Shown: positions 7,979-15,099 of the stretch, piece by piece
How the letters are laid out: the number at the start of each line of letters is the position of its first letter
Position numbering within the stretch: position 1 is the first letter of the stretch
Notes under the pieces: model-generated
What the model saw: the letters and a program-made list of their open reading frames with translations, nothing else
Told to the model about the DNA's origin: nothing
Database searches by the model: none
Made by a program: the position numbers and the translations under genes
DNA from: Candidatus Omnitrophota bacterium
GTDB lineage: Bacteria > Omnitrophota > Gorgyraeia > Gygaellales > Profunditerraquicolaceae
Assembly: GCA_018895075.1 (NCBI GenBank)
Contig: JAHIOW010000048.1
Location: 1 to 44,258, forward strand
Direction of reading: 5' to 3'
Length of the DNA stretch: 44,258 nucleotides

Positions 7979-10144
7979 TTAAACTTCTATTTTTAATTTG
8001 TTTTCTACTTTTACCTTGGGTAATTTTATAGTAAATGTAGAACCTTTATTGAGTTCAGACTGTACAGTAATCATACCATTGTGTTTCTCGATAATCGCCT
8101 GGCATATTGAAAGACCAAGGCCGGTCCCTTTTCCCACCTCTTTGGTAGTAAAAAAGGGGTCAAATATCTTGGAGATTTTTTCCGGCGCTATTCCCATACC
8201 TTCATCCTTGATATTAATCTTTATCCAGTCATCGCCTTTTGAAAAGGATATACGTATATCGCCGCTCTTTTTTATCTGCTTGATAGCGTCCCTGGCATTT
8301 AAGATTATATTCGTCACTACTTGTTCTAATTCATTTTGATTACCCGTAACTAGATATCCATCGCCTTTGGCCTCGCTGATTATCTTGATATTTTCCTGCT
8401 CTAACTGATAACCCAGGAAAGCAGTTACATTCTTAATGACGTTCAATAAATCTACCTTGGATATCTCTGCAGCCTCTAAGGGTTTCTTGGCATAGGCCAT
8501 TAATTTCTGCACAATTGTGCGGCAGCGCTTGGTTGCCTCCTCTATTAACTCCAGAGATTCCCGGTCCAATTTAGCGTCAATTTCCCCGCCCGAAGCCAAA
8601 AGCATCTGCACATTGGTTAATATTGCCGTCAATGGATTATTTATTTCGTGAGCCACCCCGCCTGCCAGGGTGCCCATAGTAGCCAATTTTTCTACCTGAA
8701 TAAGCTGTTTCTGCACCTCCATTAATTCCTTTGTCCTCTGCCTGACCTGCTCTTCCATATTGCCATAAAGCAATGCGTTCTCGATAGCTACGGCAGTATG
8801 GCTGGCTAAAATAGAAAAAATTCCTAAATCCTCCGATGAATAAATCTTTCTAGAGAGTTTATCTCCCAGGATAATAAGGTTTGATAATTTATTCTCAAGA
8901 AAACTGGGTACAATCACCTCGGCATTCAAGGACTGCATCTGCGTTACTAATTCCCGGGAGGCATAATCAAGATCGCCTTCTGAATCTATTCTTGCCTCTT
9001 CATAAACCAAAGGTTCTCTATGATCCTGCAACCAGGCAATCAAGACGTTTTTGCTGCTTATTGAATGTATCTGGTCCTTTTTTAAATTACACCCTGCTTT
9101 CAAAATAAACTCATCTGCCTGTTCATCATATAAATATATTGCCGAATGAGAAATACGCACCTGCTCGGTAACGGTATCTACAACCAAATCCAATAATTTT
9201 TGTAAATTATGGATACGCGTCATCCCGCCTGCAGTCTGCTTTAAGACTTCGTGGTAGCCTCGTTGTTCTTTAAGCAGCCTGCCTTCGGCCTTACGCTGCA
9301 GGTATATATAAATAAATGGCCCGAAAGTAGCTGAGGCCGCCATCAACCCCGCAGGCAATACCCACCAATTTATGCCCCAGGTCTCAACAAGCATTTCCTT
9401 CATCCGGATCGCAATGGCGAAAGGTAATCCTAAAAGTATGGTATATACCGCGATAAAAATTCCCGTGCGGGTAATAACAACTTTGATATCCATAAGGTGG
9501 TGCTTCAAAATGGCATAAGTCAAAATCCAGGGATATATAAATATGAAGAGGTCGTGGGGTATGGGTTCTTTATTGGTATAGGTTGCTACGAAATGTATTA
9601 TTCCGCTTATAGAACCGAATATAAATGCCCAGGTTACATAAATCAATTGGCTCCTGCGGTAGCCTCTGACAGTCTTCAATTCAATAAAGAGCTTAAAGAA
9701 GATGTTCGTAAAAATAACCGCAAAAAATATCATGAATGGGAAATATAACGGCCCCGGTTCAGGAGAAAAGCTGGGAGCAAAACGCCTTACATCCTTAACC
9801 AGTAAAGGGGTAAAAGAAACAGCGGCAAATAATATAGAAACGATATAAAAAACAATGAGCTTCTTTTTCTCTTCGGTTTTACCCAATAGGCTAATCATAA
9901 AATAAAACCATGCGGTAGGAACGAATACGGCAAAGATATATAATAAGCGGGCGATAAGAAGGGCGTTATAATCGCTTTTTGGCAGGCTGGTTAAAAAGGG
10001 AAACAGGGTCCAGATGCCCGTAAATACGGTTGCCAGAAAAAATGACCTGTTCTGACTATTCCTTGCGCCTTTTAAGATAACCGGGATTGCAAAGAAAAAA
10101 CATGCTGAACTGGCAATAAGCGAAGATAAAGAATAGGGATTCAT
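7979..10144 (-). CDS. 7TM-GAF sensor histidine kinase (copy 2)
   Basis: A 721-residue kinase with the same architecture as copy 1: N-terminal 7TM region (about 5-225), two further hydrophobic stretches to about 290, GAF domain (about 310-465), coiled linker ERQRTKEL-like, HisKA and HATPase. H499 lies in GGVAHEINNPLTAIL, a canonical acceptor box. The ATPase N-box is NIILNARDAI, with DEGMGI, FDPFFTTK and GTGLGLS. HisKA_7TM regions are thought to detect ligands at or within the membrane. Its ATG overlaps the acyl-ACP reductase stop by 4 bp, which ties sensor and enzyme in one transcript. The signal is unknown; a lipid or aldehyde product is inferred from context. Confidence 0.92.
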   Translation of the reverse strand: MNPYSLSSLIASSACFFFAIPVILKGARNSQNRSFFLATVFTGIWTLFPFLTSLPKSDYNALLIARLLYIFAVFVPTAWFYFMISLLGKTEEKKKLIVFYIVSILFAAVSFTPLLVKDVRRFAPSFSPEPGPLYFPFMIFFAVIFTNIFFKLFIELKTVRGYRRSQLIYVTWAFIFGSISGIIHFVATYTNKEPIPHDLFIFIYPWILTYAILKHHLMDIKVVITRTGIFIAVYTILLGLPFAIAIRMKEMLVETWGINWWVLPAGLMAASATFGPFIYIYLQRKAEGRLLKEQRGYHEVLKQTAGGMTRIHNLQKLLDLVVDTVTEQVRISHSAIYLYDEQADEFILKAGCNLKKDQIHSISSKNVLIAWLQDHREPLVYEEARIDSEGDLDYASRELVTQMQSLNAEVIVPSFLENKLSNLIILGDKLSRKIYSSEDLGIFSILASHTAVAIENALLYGNMEEQVRQRTKELMEVQKQLIQVEKLATMGTLAGGVAHEINNPLTAILTNVQMLLASGGEIDAKLDRESLELIEEATKRCRTIVQKLMAYAKKPLEAAEISKVDLLNVIKNVTAFLGYQLEQENIKIISEAKGDGYLVTGNQNELEQVVTNIILNARDAIKQIKKSGDIRISFSKGDDWIKINIKDEGMGIAPEKISKIFDPFFTTKEVGKGTGLGLSICQAIIEKHNGMITVQSELNKGSTFTIKLPKVKVENKLKIEV

Positions 10145-11703
10145 TTTATTTGCTTTATCTTCTCTATTATTGAATTATCTATCAATCTATCCCCCCAGTA
10201 AAAATCCGAGATTTCAAAGCCGTGCTTTTTGCCTAACTGCCTTATTTCTTCTATCTTTTCTGAAGTAATATTTCCCCTGCCAAAACTATAACTTTCATAA
10301 CGTTTCTCTAAAGCCAGGATTATGCCTTCAGCAAAGCATCCATAAATTATATTTGAAGAAGGCAGGCCTAAGTCAAGAGGAAGAAACAAGGGCGTGGGAG
10401 ATTTTGACAATCCTCCGGAGAAAACCAGGATATCCTCCCTGCTTACCGGGGCATAGGAAATATTCTTAGGATATCCGATATCACAGATAATGGAGCCGGG
10501 TTTAAACCAGCCTATATCCAGGATTGAGGAACTAACGCTGGCAGCGGCAATGATAATGTCTGCATCAGAAACCGCCTTTTTATTATCTGTAGTAGCAAAG
10601 ACCTTTGCCTTTTTTCTCTTTTTTAATTCTGCCTTTAGCCGGCTTAAATTACTTTTTGTCCTGCCGGTAATAGTCAGTTGTTTAACATTATCTACCAGGG
10701 CCCTGGCGCAGGCGCTCCCGATGTCCCCTGTGCCCCCTACGATAGTGACTTTTAGAGAGGCAATATCTAAATTTAGCAGCCCGGCTGCCTTAAGGACTCC
10801 GTCGATAGTCATCGCTGCGGTAAAGGTGTTGCCTGTAGTCACTGCAATATCCACCTCCTGGGCAATCTCATGGCCGACCCTTTCAGCTACGATAGAAGTA
10901 AATCCGCCCAGGGTAACAATCCCAATCCCCTGTTTCTCGGCAATCTTACAGGCCTTTACTACCTTAGAAAATACAGTCCAGATATCTTTTTCTACCATAT
11001 CGGGGATAAAAGTAGCGATTATAAAACAGCCATTTGTGGTGTTGCCTGCCTTAGATTTAAAATCTTTGATGTCATAAAGTTTAAAAGACGGGCTGATGTT
11101 AAAAAGATGGCTTATAAATTCAAGCGAGGGCATAACAAATTTAGGATTTAACATCTTAAAGCACCTGTCTAGGTGTTTGAAATTATAGGGATGGCCGATG
11201 ATGCCGAATCCTGATATCTTGTCAACCAAACCATGTTTATAACCGGCATACCTCATAGAAATTGACCTTTTTTCCAGGGCTTCCAGTATGGCCTGGAAAT
11301 TCCGGGTAAGTATTTTCTGGAGATAGGCCTTTGCAAAATCCTTGATTGCCGGTATCCCCACCCTTAAAGAGACATTCACAGTTACCTGGGTCCCTTCCTT
11401 ATGGTCAGCGAATCTCCATTCCCCCTTAAAATCCTCCAAATCTCCCTCAATGGCCTTAAAATAAATCCTGTTTTGCTTAAGGCTGAGCGTCTCCTCTTCG
11501 GTCCAGCTTATGGGAACGCCATTAACCTCGATCTTCCAGCTCGTTCTAATTTTATTGCGGCTCTTTTGAATAACCCTTGCCTCCTTAACATTAGCTATAT
11601 AAGCCGGGAATTCCCAGACTTTAACAATAAGGCGGATTACCTTCCATTTGGCAGCAGGTATGACTCTTGATACACTTATCTCTATTAAATCTTTATCCGG
11701 CAT
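10141..11703 (-). CDS. SRPBCC/START-like domain fused to a long-chain acyl-ACP reductase (AAR-like)
   Basis: A 520-residue two-domain protein. Residues 1-150 look like a polyketide-cyclase/START (SRPBCC) lipid-binding fold (IEISVSRVIPAAKWKVIRLI; later FKGEWRFADHKEGTQVTVNV). Residues about 160-515 closely resemble cyanobacterial acyl-ACP reductase: FGIIGHPYN, GIGIVTLGGFTSIVAE, TTGNTFTA, the NADPH motif GGTGDIG at 323-329, CDIGYPKNI, C456 in GCFAEGI at the position of the acyl-thioester cysteine, and YSFGRGNIT. Cyanobacterial AAR reduces acyl-ACP to fatty aldehyde with NADPH. Those enzymes are about 340 residues long, so the N-terminal domain is extra. The gene overlaps the PlsC gene by 11 bp and kinase copy 2 by 4 bp. 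Substrate chain length cannot be told. Confidence 0.82.
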   Translation of the reverse strand: MPDKDLIEISVSRVIPAAKWKVIRLIVKVWEFPAYIANVKEARVIQKSRNKIRTSWKIEVNGVPISWTEEETLSLKQNRIYFKAIEGDLEDFKGEWRFADHKEGTQVTVNVSLRVGIPAIKDFAKAYLQKILTRNFQAILEALEKRSISMRYAGYKHGLVDKISGFGIIGHPYNFKHLDRCFKMLNPKFVMPSLEFISHLFNISPSFKLYDIKDFKSKAGNTTNGCFIIATFIPDMVEKDIWTVFSKVVKACKIAEKQGIGIVTLGGFTSIVAERVGHEIAQEVDIAVTTGNTFTAAMTIDGVLKAAGLLNLDIASLKVTIVGGTGDIGSACARALVDNVKQLTITGRTKSNLSRLKAELKKRKKAKVFATTDNKKAVSDADIIIAAASVSSSILDIGWFKPGSIICDIGYPKNISYAPVSREDILVFSGGLSKSPTPLFLPLDLGLPSSNIIYGCFAEGIILALEKRYESYSFGRGNITSEKIEEIRQLGKKHGFEISDFYWGDRLIDNSIIEKIKQIK

Positions 11704-12286
11704 CTAACATCTCCTGGATTATATTTTTAATCTTAGAAATCCCTTCCTGTAAATATATATCATCAATTACATCATCAAATTCTTTCAATAAATATACTGG
11801 TTTGGCAATCTTTAGTTTTATGGGCACAGGCTTGGGAAATTTGGCCGTTACCGGCAGGGCCTGATAAGTTCCCAGAATAGCACAAGGGACAATTGGCCTA
11901 CCGGTTGTCAATGCCAGGACAGCCGCACCCCTTCTGAATTCCCTTAAATTTCCGTCCCGGCTGCACCCTCCTTCCGGGAATAAACCCACAACCTCATTTT
12001 TCATTAAATAATCAACTGCCTTTTCAGATGAAGCGCCGGTTGGTAAGGCCTCTAATCTTTCCAGAGACCACCTCAACCAGGGTATACTATATAGGAACCT
12101 GGAAGATATACAGTGAATTTTCACGGGGACGGCTGCGGCAATAACAAAGGAATCCATGAGACTGGAATGATTAGCCACTATAATAAAATTATTTTTCTTT
12201 GGTAGATTCTCTAAACCCTCCACCTTAAGCCTAAAGAACAATTTTAATACTATTTTAGATAAGGCCCTGAATATCGCATACCACAT
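11693..12286 (-). CDS. plsC: PlsC-like 1-acyl-glycerol-3-phosphate acyltransferase family
   Basis: A 197-residue acyltransferase. The catalytic HX4D box is H40-D45 (NHSSLMD); the FPEGG substrate motif occurs near residue 104, followed by the family-typical FRRGAAVLALTTGRPIVP. One N-terminal hydrophobic or amphipathic stretch suggests membrane attachment. Known members acylate lysophosphatidic acid in phospholipid synthesis, though homologues handle other acceptors. It is the first gene of the compact lipid-signalling run and its stop overlaps the acyl-ACP reductase start. It may be the ordinary housekeeping enzyme or a dedicated one using the same acyl pool; sequence alone does not decide. 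Confidence 0.85.
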   Translation of the reverse strand: MWYAIFRALSKIVLKLFFRLKVEGLENLPKKNNFIIVANHSSLMDSFVIAAAVPVKIHCISSRFLYSIPWLRWSLERLEALPTGASSEKAVDYLMKNEVVGLFPEGGCSRDGNLREFRRGAAVLALTTGRPIVPCAILGTYQALPVTAKFPKPVPIKLKIAKPVYLLKEFDDVIDDIYLQEGISKIKNIIQEMLDAG

Positions 12287-12310
12287 ACTTTGAACCTGTT
12301 CCCAATAATT

Positions 12311-12772
12311 TTATTTCGTTGCTTCGCTAGTCGTCCTTTTTTTAGCTGGCGCTGACCTGGGCCCTACAGAGATAATAATGGTAATATTATTGCCACGGGG
12401 CAATATATTCACAATACAGCTTTCTTGATCCCGCTCAAAATTAAGGATGCGCTGGCCATACTCAATGACATTAATCGGATTCCAATTATACATCAGCATC
12501 TGTTCCTTAAAGAAATTTACCACCCGTTCCGGGTCTGCCTTTCCCCGATACTTAAGTAACCCTGACCTGAAATTACCGCTCTGAAAAGAGTAAGACTCTT
12601 CGGGAATCAATCTAAACCCTACTGGTATTGGAATATCGCCGAATTTAAAAACAGACTGCGGCTTAAGCATCAAGTCAAGCGTAGAAGAACCTTTTTTATA
12701 AATCCCGGCGCAACCTAAAAAAACAAGCAGAGAAAAACAGAGAAACAAAATAACCAATATATTTTTCCTCAT
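12311..12772 (-). CDS. Predicted lipoprotein, unknown function
   Basis: A 153-residue protein with an N-terminal Lys-Arg-poor signal and a lipobox FLGC with Cys at residue 21, so it should be lipid-anchored in the envelope. The mature part contains FGDIPIPVGF and SYSFQSGNFRSGLLKYRG, then a segment VVNFFKEQM-YNW suggesting a small alpha/beta domain. I do not assign a family with certainty. The ATG overlaps the PHP-domain gene's stop by 4 bp. The gene ends 24 bp before the PlsC gene and could belong to the same transcript. Confidence 0.75.
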   Translation of the reverse strand: MRKNILVILFLCFSLLVFLGCAGIYKKGSSTLDLMLKPQSVFKFGDIPIPVGFRLIPEESYSFQSGNFRSGLLKYRGKADPERVVNFFKEQMLMYNWNPINVIEYGQRILNFERDQESCIVNILPRGNNITIIISVGPRSAPAKKRTTSEATK

Positions 12773-13425
12773 TTCCCCTTTCCTTTCTTTAAAATGAACC
12801 TCTCTACTTTTTGATAAATATTTTTTATATCCTTTTGGCTCAGGCCCGCCCTTCTGCCTGTATCTATTAACTGCGCGGGGGTAATTATGTCTTCGGGCAT
12901 ATGGCTATCAGAGCTTAGGATTAATCTCGCCCCCCACTTTAAGGCATACTCTACTACGTGAGGATTGGTATCCCGGTGATTTTTACGGGAAGTCACTTCT
13001 AAAAATATATTTTTTCTCTTTGCCAGTTTGACATCCTCCTCGCTGATTAAACCGGGATGAGCCAGGATATCAATATCTGCCTCTAAGGCTGCCCTATTCG
13101 TCCCTTCTACTACCGGCTCAGCCAGGGTCTGGCCATGGGCAATAATAATTTTTATCCCTTTTGCCCGCGCATATTTGGCTAAAGGCCTAAATTGCGTTGG
13201 CGGCAGGTGGGTCAACTCAATGCCAGGCAGGACCTTGATCCCTGAATCTTTCGGCCAATGGCTGCTAAATTCTAAAATCGCATCAGTGGCTGGTTTGATG
13301 TTGCTGTAGTCGGCGTGGTCAGTAATAGCTATTGCCTTATATCCCAGAGATAGATAACGCATAGCTACCTCTGATGGCAAAAGCGCGCCGTCGCTTAATA
13401 AAGAATGCGTGTGTAAGTCGTACAT
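12769..13425 (-). CDS. PHP-domain metal-dependent phosphoesterase
   Basis: A 218-residue protein consisting of a PHP domain. Metal ligands are visible along the chain: DLHTHSLLSDG (H5, H7), ITDHADY, PGIELTH, IIAHGQT, ILAHPG, and SSDSHMPEDI near the C terminus. It belongs to the histidinol-phosphatase/YcdX-like group, which hydrolyses phosphate esters with three metal ions; the substrate is unknown. Length is typical for the single-domain forms. The start at 13425 lies 6 bp after a small ORF, with no strong Shine-Dalgarno sequence, so coupling to upstream translation is possible. The downstream lipoprotein overlaps by 4 bp. Confidence 0.85.
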   Translation of the reverse strand: MYDLHTHSLLSDGALLPSEVAMRYLSLGYKAIAITDHADYSNIKPATDAILEFSSHWPKDSGIKVLPGIELTHLPPTQFRPLAKYARAKGIKIIIAHGQTLAEPVVEGTNRAALEADIDILAHPGLISEEDVKLAKRKNIFLEVTSRKNHRDTNPHVVEYALKWGARLILSSDSHMPEDIITPAQLIDTGRRAGLSQKDIKNIYQKVERFILKKGKGK

Positions 13426-13431
13426 ACTATT

Positions 13432-13596
13432 TTATTCTTTATCAATATTTAAATCCGAAAAGGTATTCTTCACCTCATCTATCCAACCAAGAATTCTAGA
13501 ATATAAGTCTTTATTATGGATTTTTATTACACAAGTACCTTCATATAATCTATTTTTTCTTAACTCAATTGCTTTTAACTTTTTTGAAAAATCCAT
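13432..13596 (-). CDS. Small ORF of 54 residues between tRNA-Arg and the PHP gene
   Basis: An ATG at 13596 opens a 54-residue frame that ends 6 bp before the PHP gene, filling the gap exactly. It starts MDFSKKLKAIELRKNRLYEG and ends FSDLNIDKE; it is Lys-rich and has no signal peptide or known motif. No Shine-Dalgarno sequence precedes the ATG, because the tRNA 3' end is only 9 nt upstream. The tight fit and lack of internal stops argue for coding; the lack of a binding site argues against it. Confidence 0.4.
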   Translation of the reverse strand: MDFSKKLKAIELRKNRLYEGTCVIKIHNKDLYSRILGWIDEVKNTFSDLNIDKE

Positions 13597-13605
13597 GTTA
13601 TTTTA

Positions 13606-13679
13606 TGCGCCTGGGTGGATTCGAACCACCCGCCTAGGCCTTAGGAGAGCCCCGCTCTATCCAAATGAGCTACAGGCGC
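13606..13679 (-). tRNA. tRNA-Arg, anticodon CCT
   Basis: The minus strand folds into a full 74-nt cloverleaf. The acceptor is GCGCCTG/CAGGCGC, the D stem GCTC/GAGC, and the anticodon stem GGGCT/GGCCT has two wobble pairs. The seven-base loop is CTCCTAA (anticodon at 13645-13643), the variable loop has five bases, the T arm is GGTGG-TTCGAAT-CCACC, and the discriminator is A. It reads AGG codons. CCA is not encoded. The 5' end lies two bases after the apt stop codon, so it is probably cut from an apt transcript. Confidence 0.95.
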
Positions 13680-13681
13680 AT

Positions 13682-14209
13682 TTAATACTTAATTAGCGAA
13701 TAAACCGGATACCCTTTTAGTTTATCAGCGCCTTTTAAATCCGTAAGTTCGATTAAAAAGGCAATGCCTGCAATCTTACCCTGCAGCTGCCCGATGAGCT
13801 TAGTTACTGCCTCAACCGTACCTCCGGTGGCTAAAAGGTCATCCACGATTAAGACCTTATCGCCGGGATTAATGGCATCATGATGCATCTCTAAGGTATC
13901 TGTGCCGTATTCTAAATTATAAGTTACAGAGTTTGTTTTCGCCGGCAATTTCCCTTTTTTGCGCACCGGCACAAACCCCGCGCCTAATCTTTCGGCAATT
14001 GCCCCTCCTAAGATAAACCCCCTGGCTTCCACTGCCACTACCGAATCTATATCTTTATTTTTATATTTAGTCACTAAGGCATCCACTGCCAGCTTAAATG
14101 CCTTTTTGTCTTTTAATAATGTGGTTATATCTTTAAATAAAATCCCTGGCTTAGGAAAATCAGGGATATTGCGAATGCAATCTTTTAGCTCTATTTTTTT
14201 CTTTCGCAT
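13682..14209 (-). CDS. apt: Adenine phosphoribosyltransferase
   Basis: A 175-residue type I phosphoribosyltransferase. It converts adenine and PRPP to AMP and pyrophosphate (purine salvage, cytoplasm). Diagnostic segments are [15 protein letters not shown] near the N terminus, [16 protein letters not shown], and the PRPP-binding loop [13 protein letters not shown] at residues 119-131. Length is normal. A Shine-Dalgarno-like GAGGTG precedes the ATG. The tRNA-Arg gene begins right after its stop codon. The sigma-factor gene lies 67 bp upstream, separated by a GGGGACGC-type palindrome. Confidence 0.95.
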   Translation of the reverse strand: MRKKKIELKDCIRNIPDFPKPGILFKDITTLLKDKKAFKLAVDALVTKYKNKDIDSVVAVEARGFILGGAIAERLGAGFVPVRKKGKLPAKTNSVTYNLEYGTDTLEMHHDAINPGDKVLIVDDLLATGGTVEAVTKLIGQLQGKIAGIAFLIELTDLKGADKLKGYPVYSLIKY

Positions 14210-14259
14210 CTCTTTTCACCTCTATTGTAACTGATTAAAATTCAAATACTTATATCATG

Positions 14260-14272
14260 GGGGAGCGTCCCC
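14260..14272. repeat. REP-like 13-mer GGGGAGCGTCCCC (copy 1)
   Basis: The 13-mer has GGGGA/TCCCC arms around three bases. It sits a few bases beyond the sigma-factor stop codon, in the gap before apt. The same 13-mer occurs exactly at 29416-29428. No U-tract follows on the minus strand, so it is not an ordinary intrinsic terminator. Confidence 0.6.
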
Positions 14273-14276
14273 AAGT

Positions 14277-15098
14277 TTACTGATACCACTCTTTTTCCTG
14301 CTCCTGGATAAATCGCCTTAATTTCTTCAATGCCTCATTTTCAATCTGGCGCACCCTCTCCCGCGAAACCCCTATCTTATCGGCTACCTCAGCCAAAGTA
14401 TGTATTTGGCCGTTTACCAAACCAAAACGCATATCTAAAACCTCTTTTTCTCTATTCGTCATTATCTCCAAAAGGCTAGCTACCTTTTCCTTATCCAAAA
14501 AATACTTAATCTCAGCGTCAGGCGGCGCGGTAGTCTGATCTTCAACTATATCCTCAACCTGGCTCTCGCCCTCTTCGCTAATGGGCGCTTCCAGCGAGGA
14601 GGTCTGCGCAGACAACCAGAAGTTTATCTGCTCTGTCTTTTCTTTAGATAGTTTCATTTTCTTGGCAATCTCCCTGTCCGAAGGCTGACGTTTTACTTTT
14701 TGCGATAACCGCTCTTTTGTCTTTTTCCATTTAGCAATGAGTTCGTTCATATAGACCGGGATGCGGATCAGTTTACCCTGCTCGGATATTGAGCGAATAA
14801 TCGCCTGTTTAATCCACCAGGCGGCATAAGTCGAAAATCTAAAACCCTTTTTCGAGTCAAACCTATCCACTGCCTTCATTAGGCCCAGATTGCCCTCTTC
14901 AATTAAATCCAACAGCGGTATCCCCAAATGCATATATCTTTTTGCAATATTAATTACCAGCCGCAGATTCGAGCGGATCATCTTCTTGCGCGCCTGCTCA
15001 TTACCTTGCTTTATTTTCTTATCTAATGCCACCTCTTCTTCAGAAGTTAATAAAGGGATATTCTTTATCTCTTTTAAATAGGTCCTTAATGCTTCCAT
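14277..15098 (-). CDS. rpoD: RpoD/SigA-like sigma-70 factor, short form
   Basis: A 273-residue group 1/2 sigma factor. Region 1.2-2 begins at the N terminus (RTYLKEIKNIPLLTSEEEVA). Region 2.2-2.4 contains DLIEEGNLGLMKAVDRFD and FSTYAAWWIKQAIIRSI, region 3 follows with KRQPSDREIAKKM, and region 4.2 ends with TLAEVADKIGVSRERVRQIE. Region 1.1 and the non-conserved region of classical RpoD are absent, which accounts for the short length. The consensus promoters in this window (TTGACA with TATAAT-like boxes) suit such a factor. It starts one base after ppdK stops, so the two are probably cotranscribed. Whether it is the primary factor or an RpoS-like alternate cannot be settled here. Confidence 0.9.
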   Translation of the reverse strand: MEALRTYLKEIKNIPLLTSEEEVALDKKIKQGNEQARKKMIRSNLRLVINIAKRYMHLGIPLLDLIEEGNLGLMKAVDRFDSKKGFRFSTYAAWWIKQAIIRSISEQGKLIRIPVYMNELIAKWKKTKERLSQKVKRQPSDREIAKKMKLSKEKTEQINFWLSAQTSSLEAPISEEGESQVEDIVEDQTTAPPDAEIKYFLDKEKVASLLEIMTNREKEVLDMRFGLVNGQIHTLAEVADKIGVSRERVRQIENEALKKLRRFIQEQEKEWYQ

Positions 15099-15099
15099 T

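Noticed and set aside
10490-11077. Long plus-strand frame of 195 residues opposite the acyl-ACP reductase
   Set aside because: It is an antisense shadow: the minus frame carries clear enzyme motifs, and the plus translation is low-complexity Ser/Ala/Thr without motifs or a ribosome-binding site.
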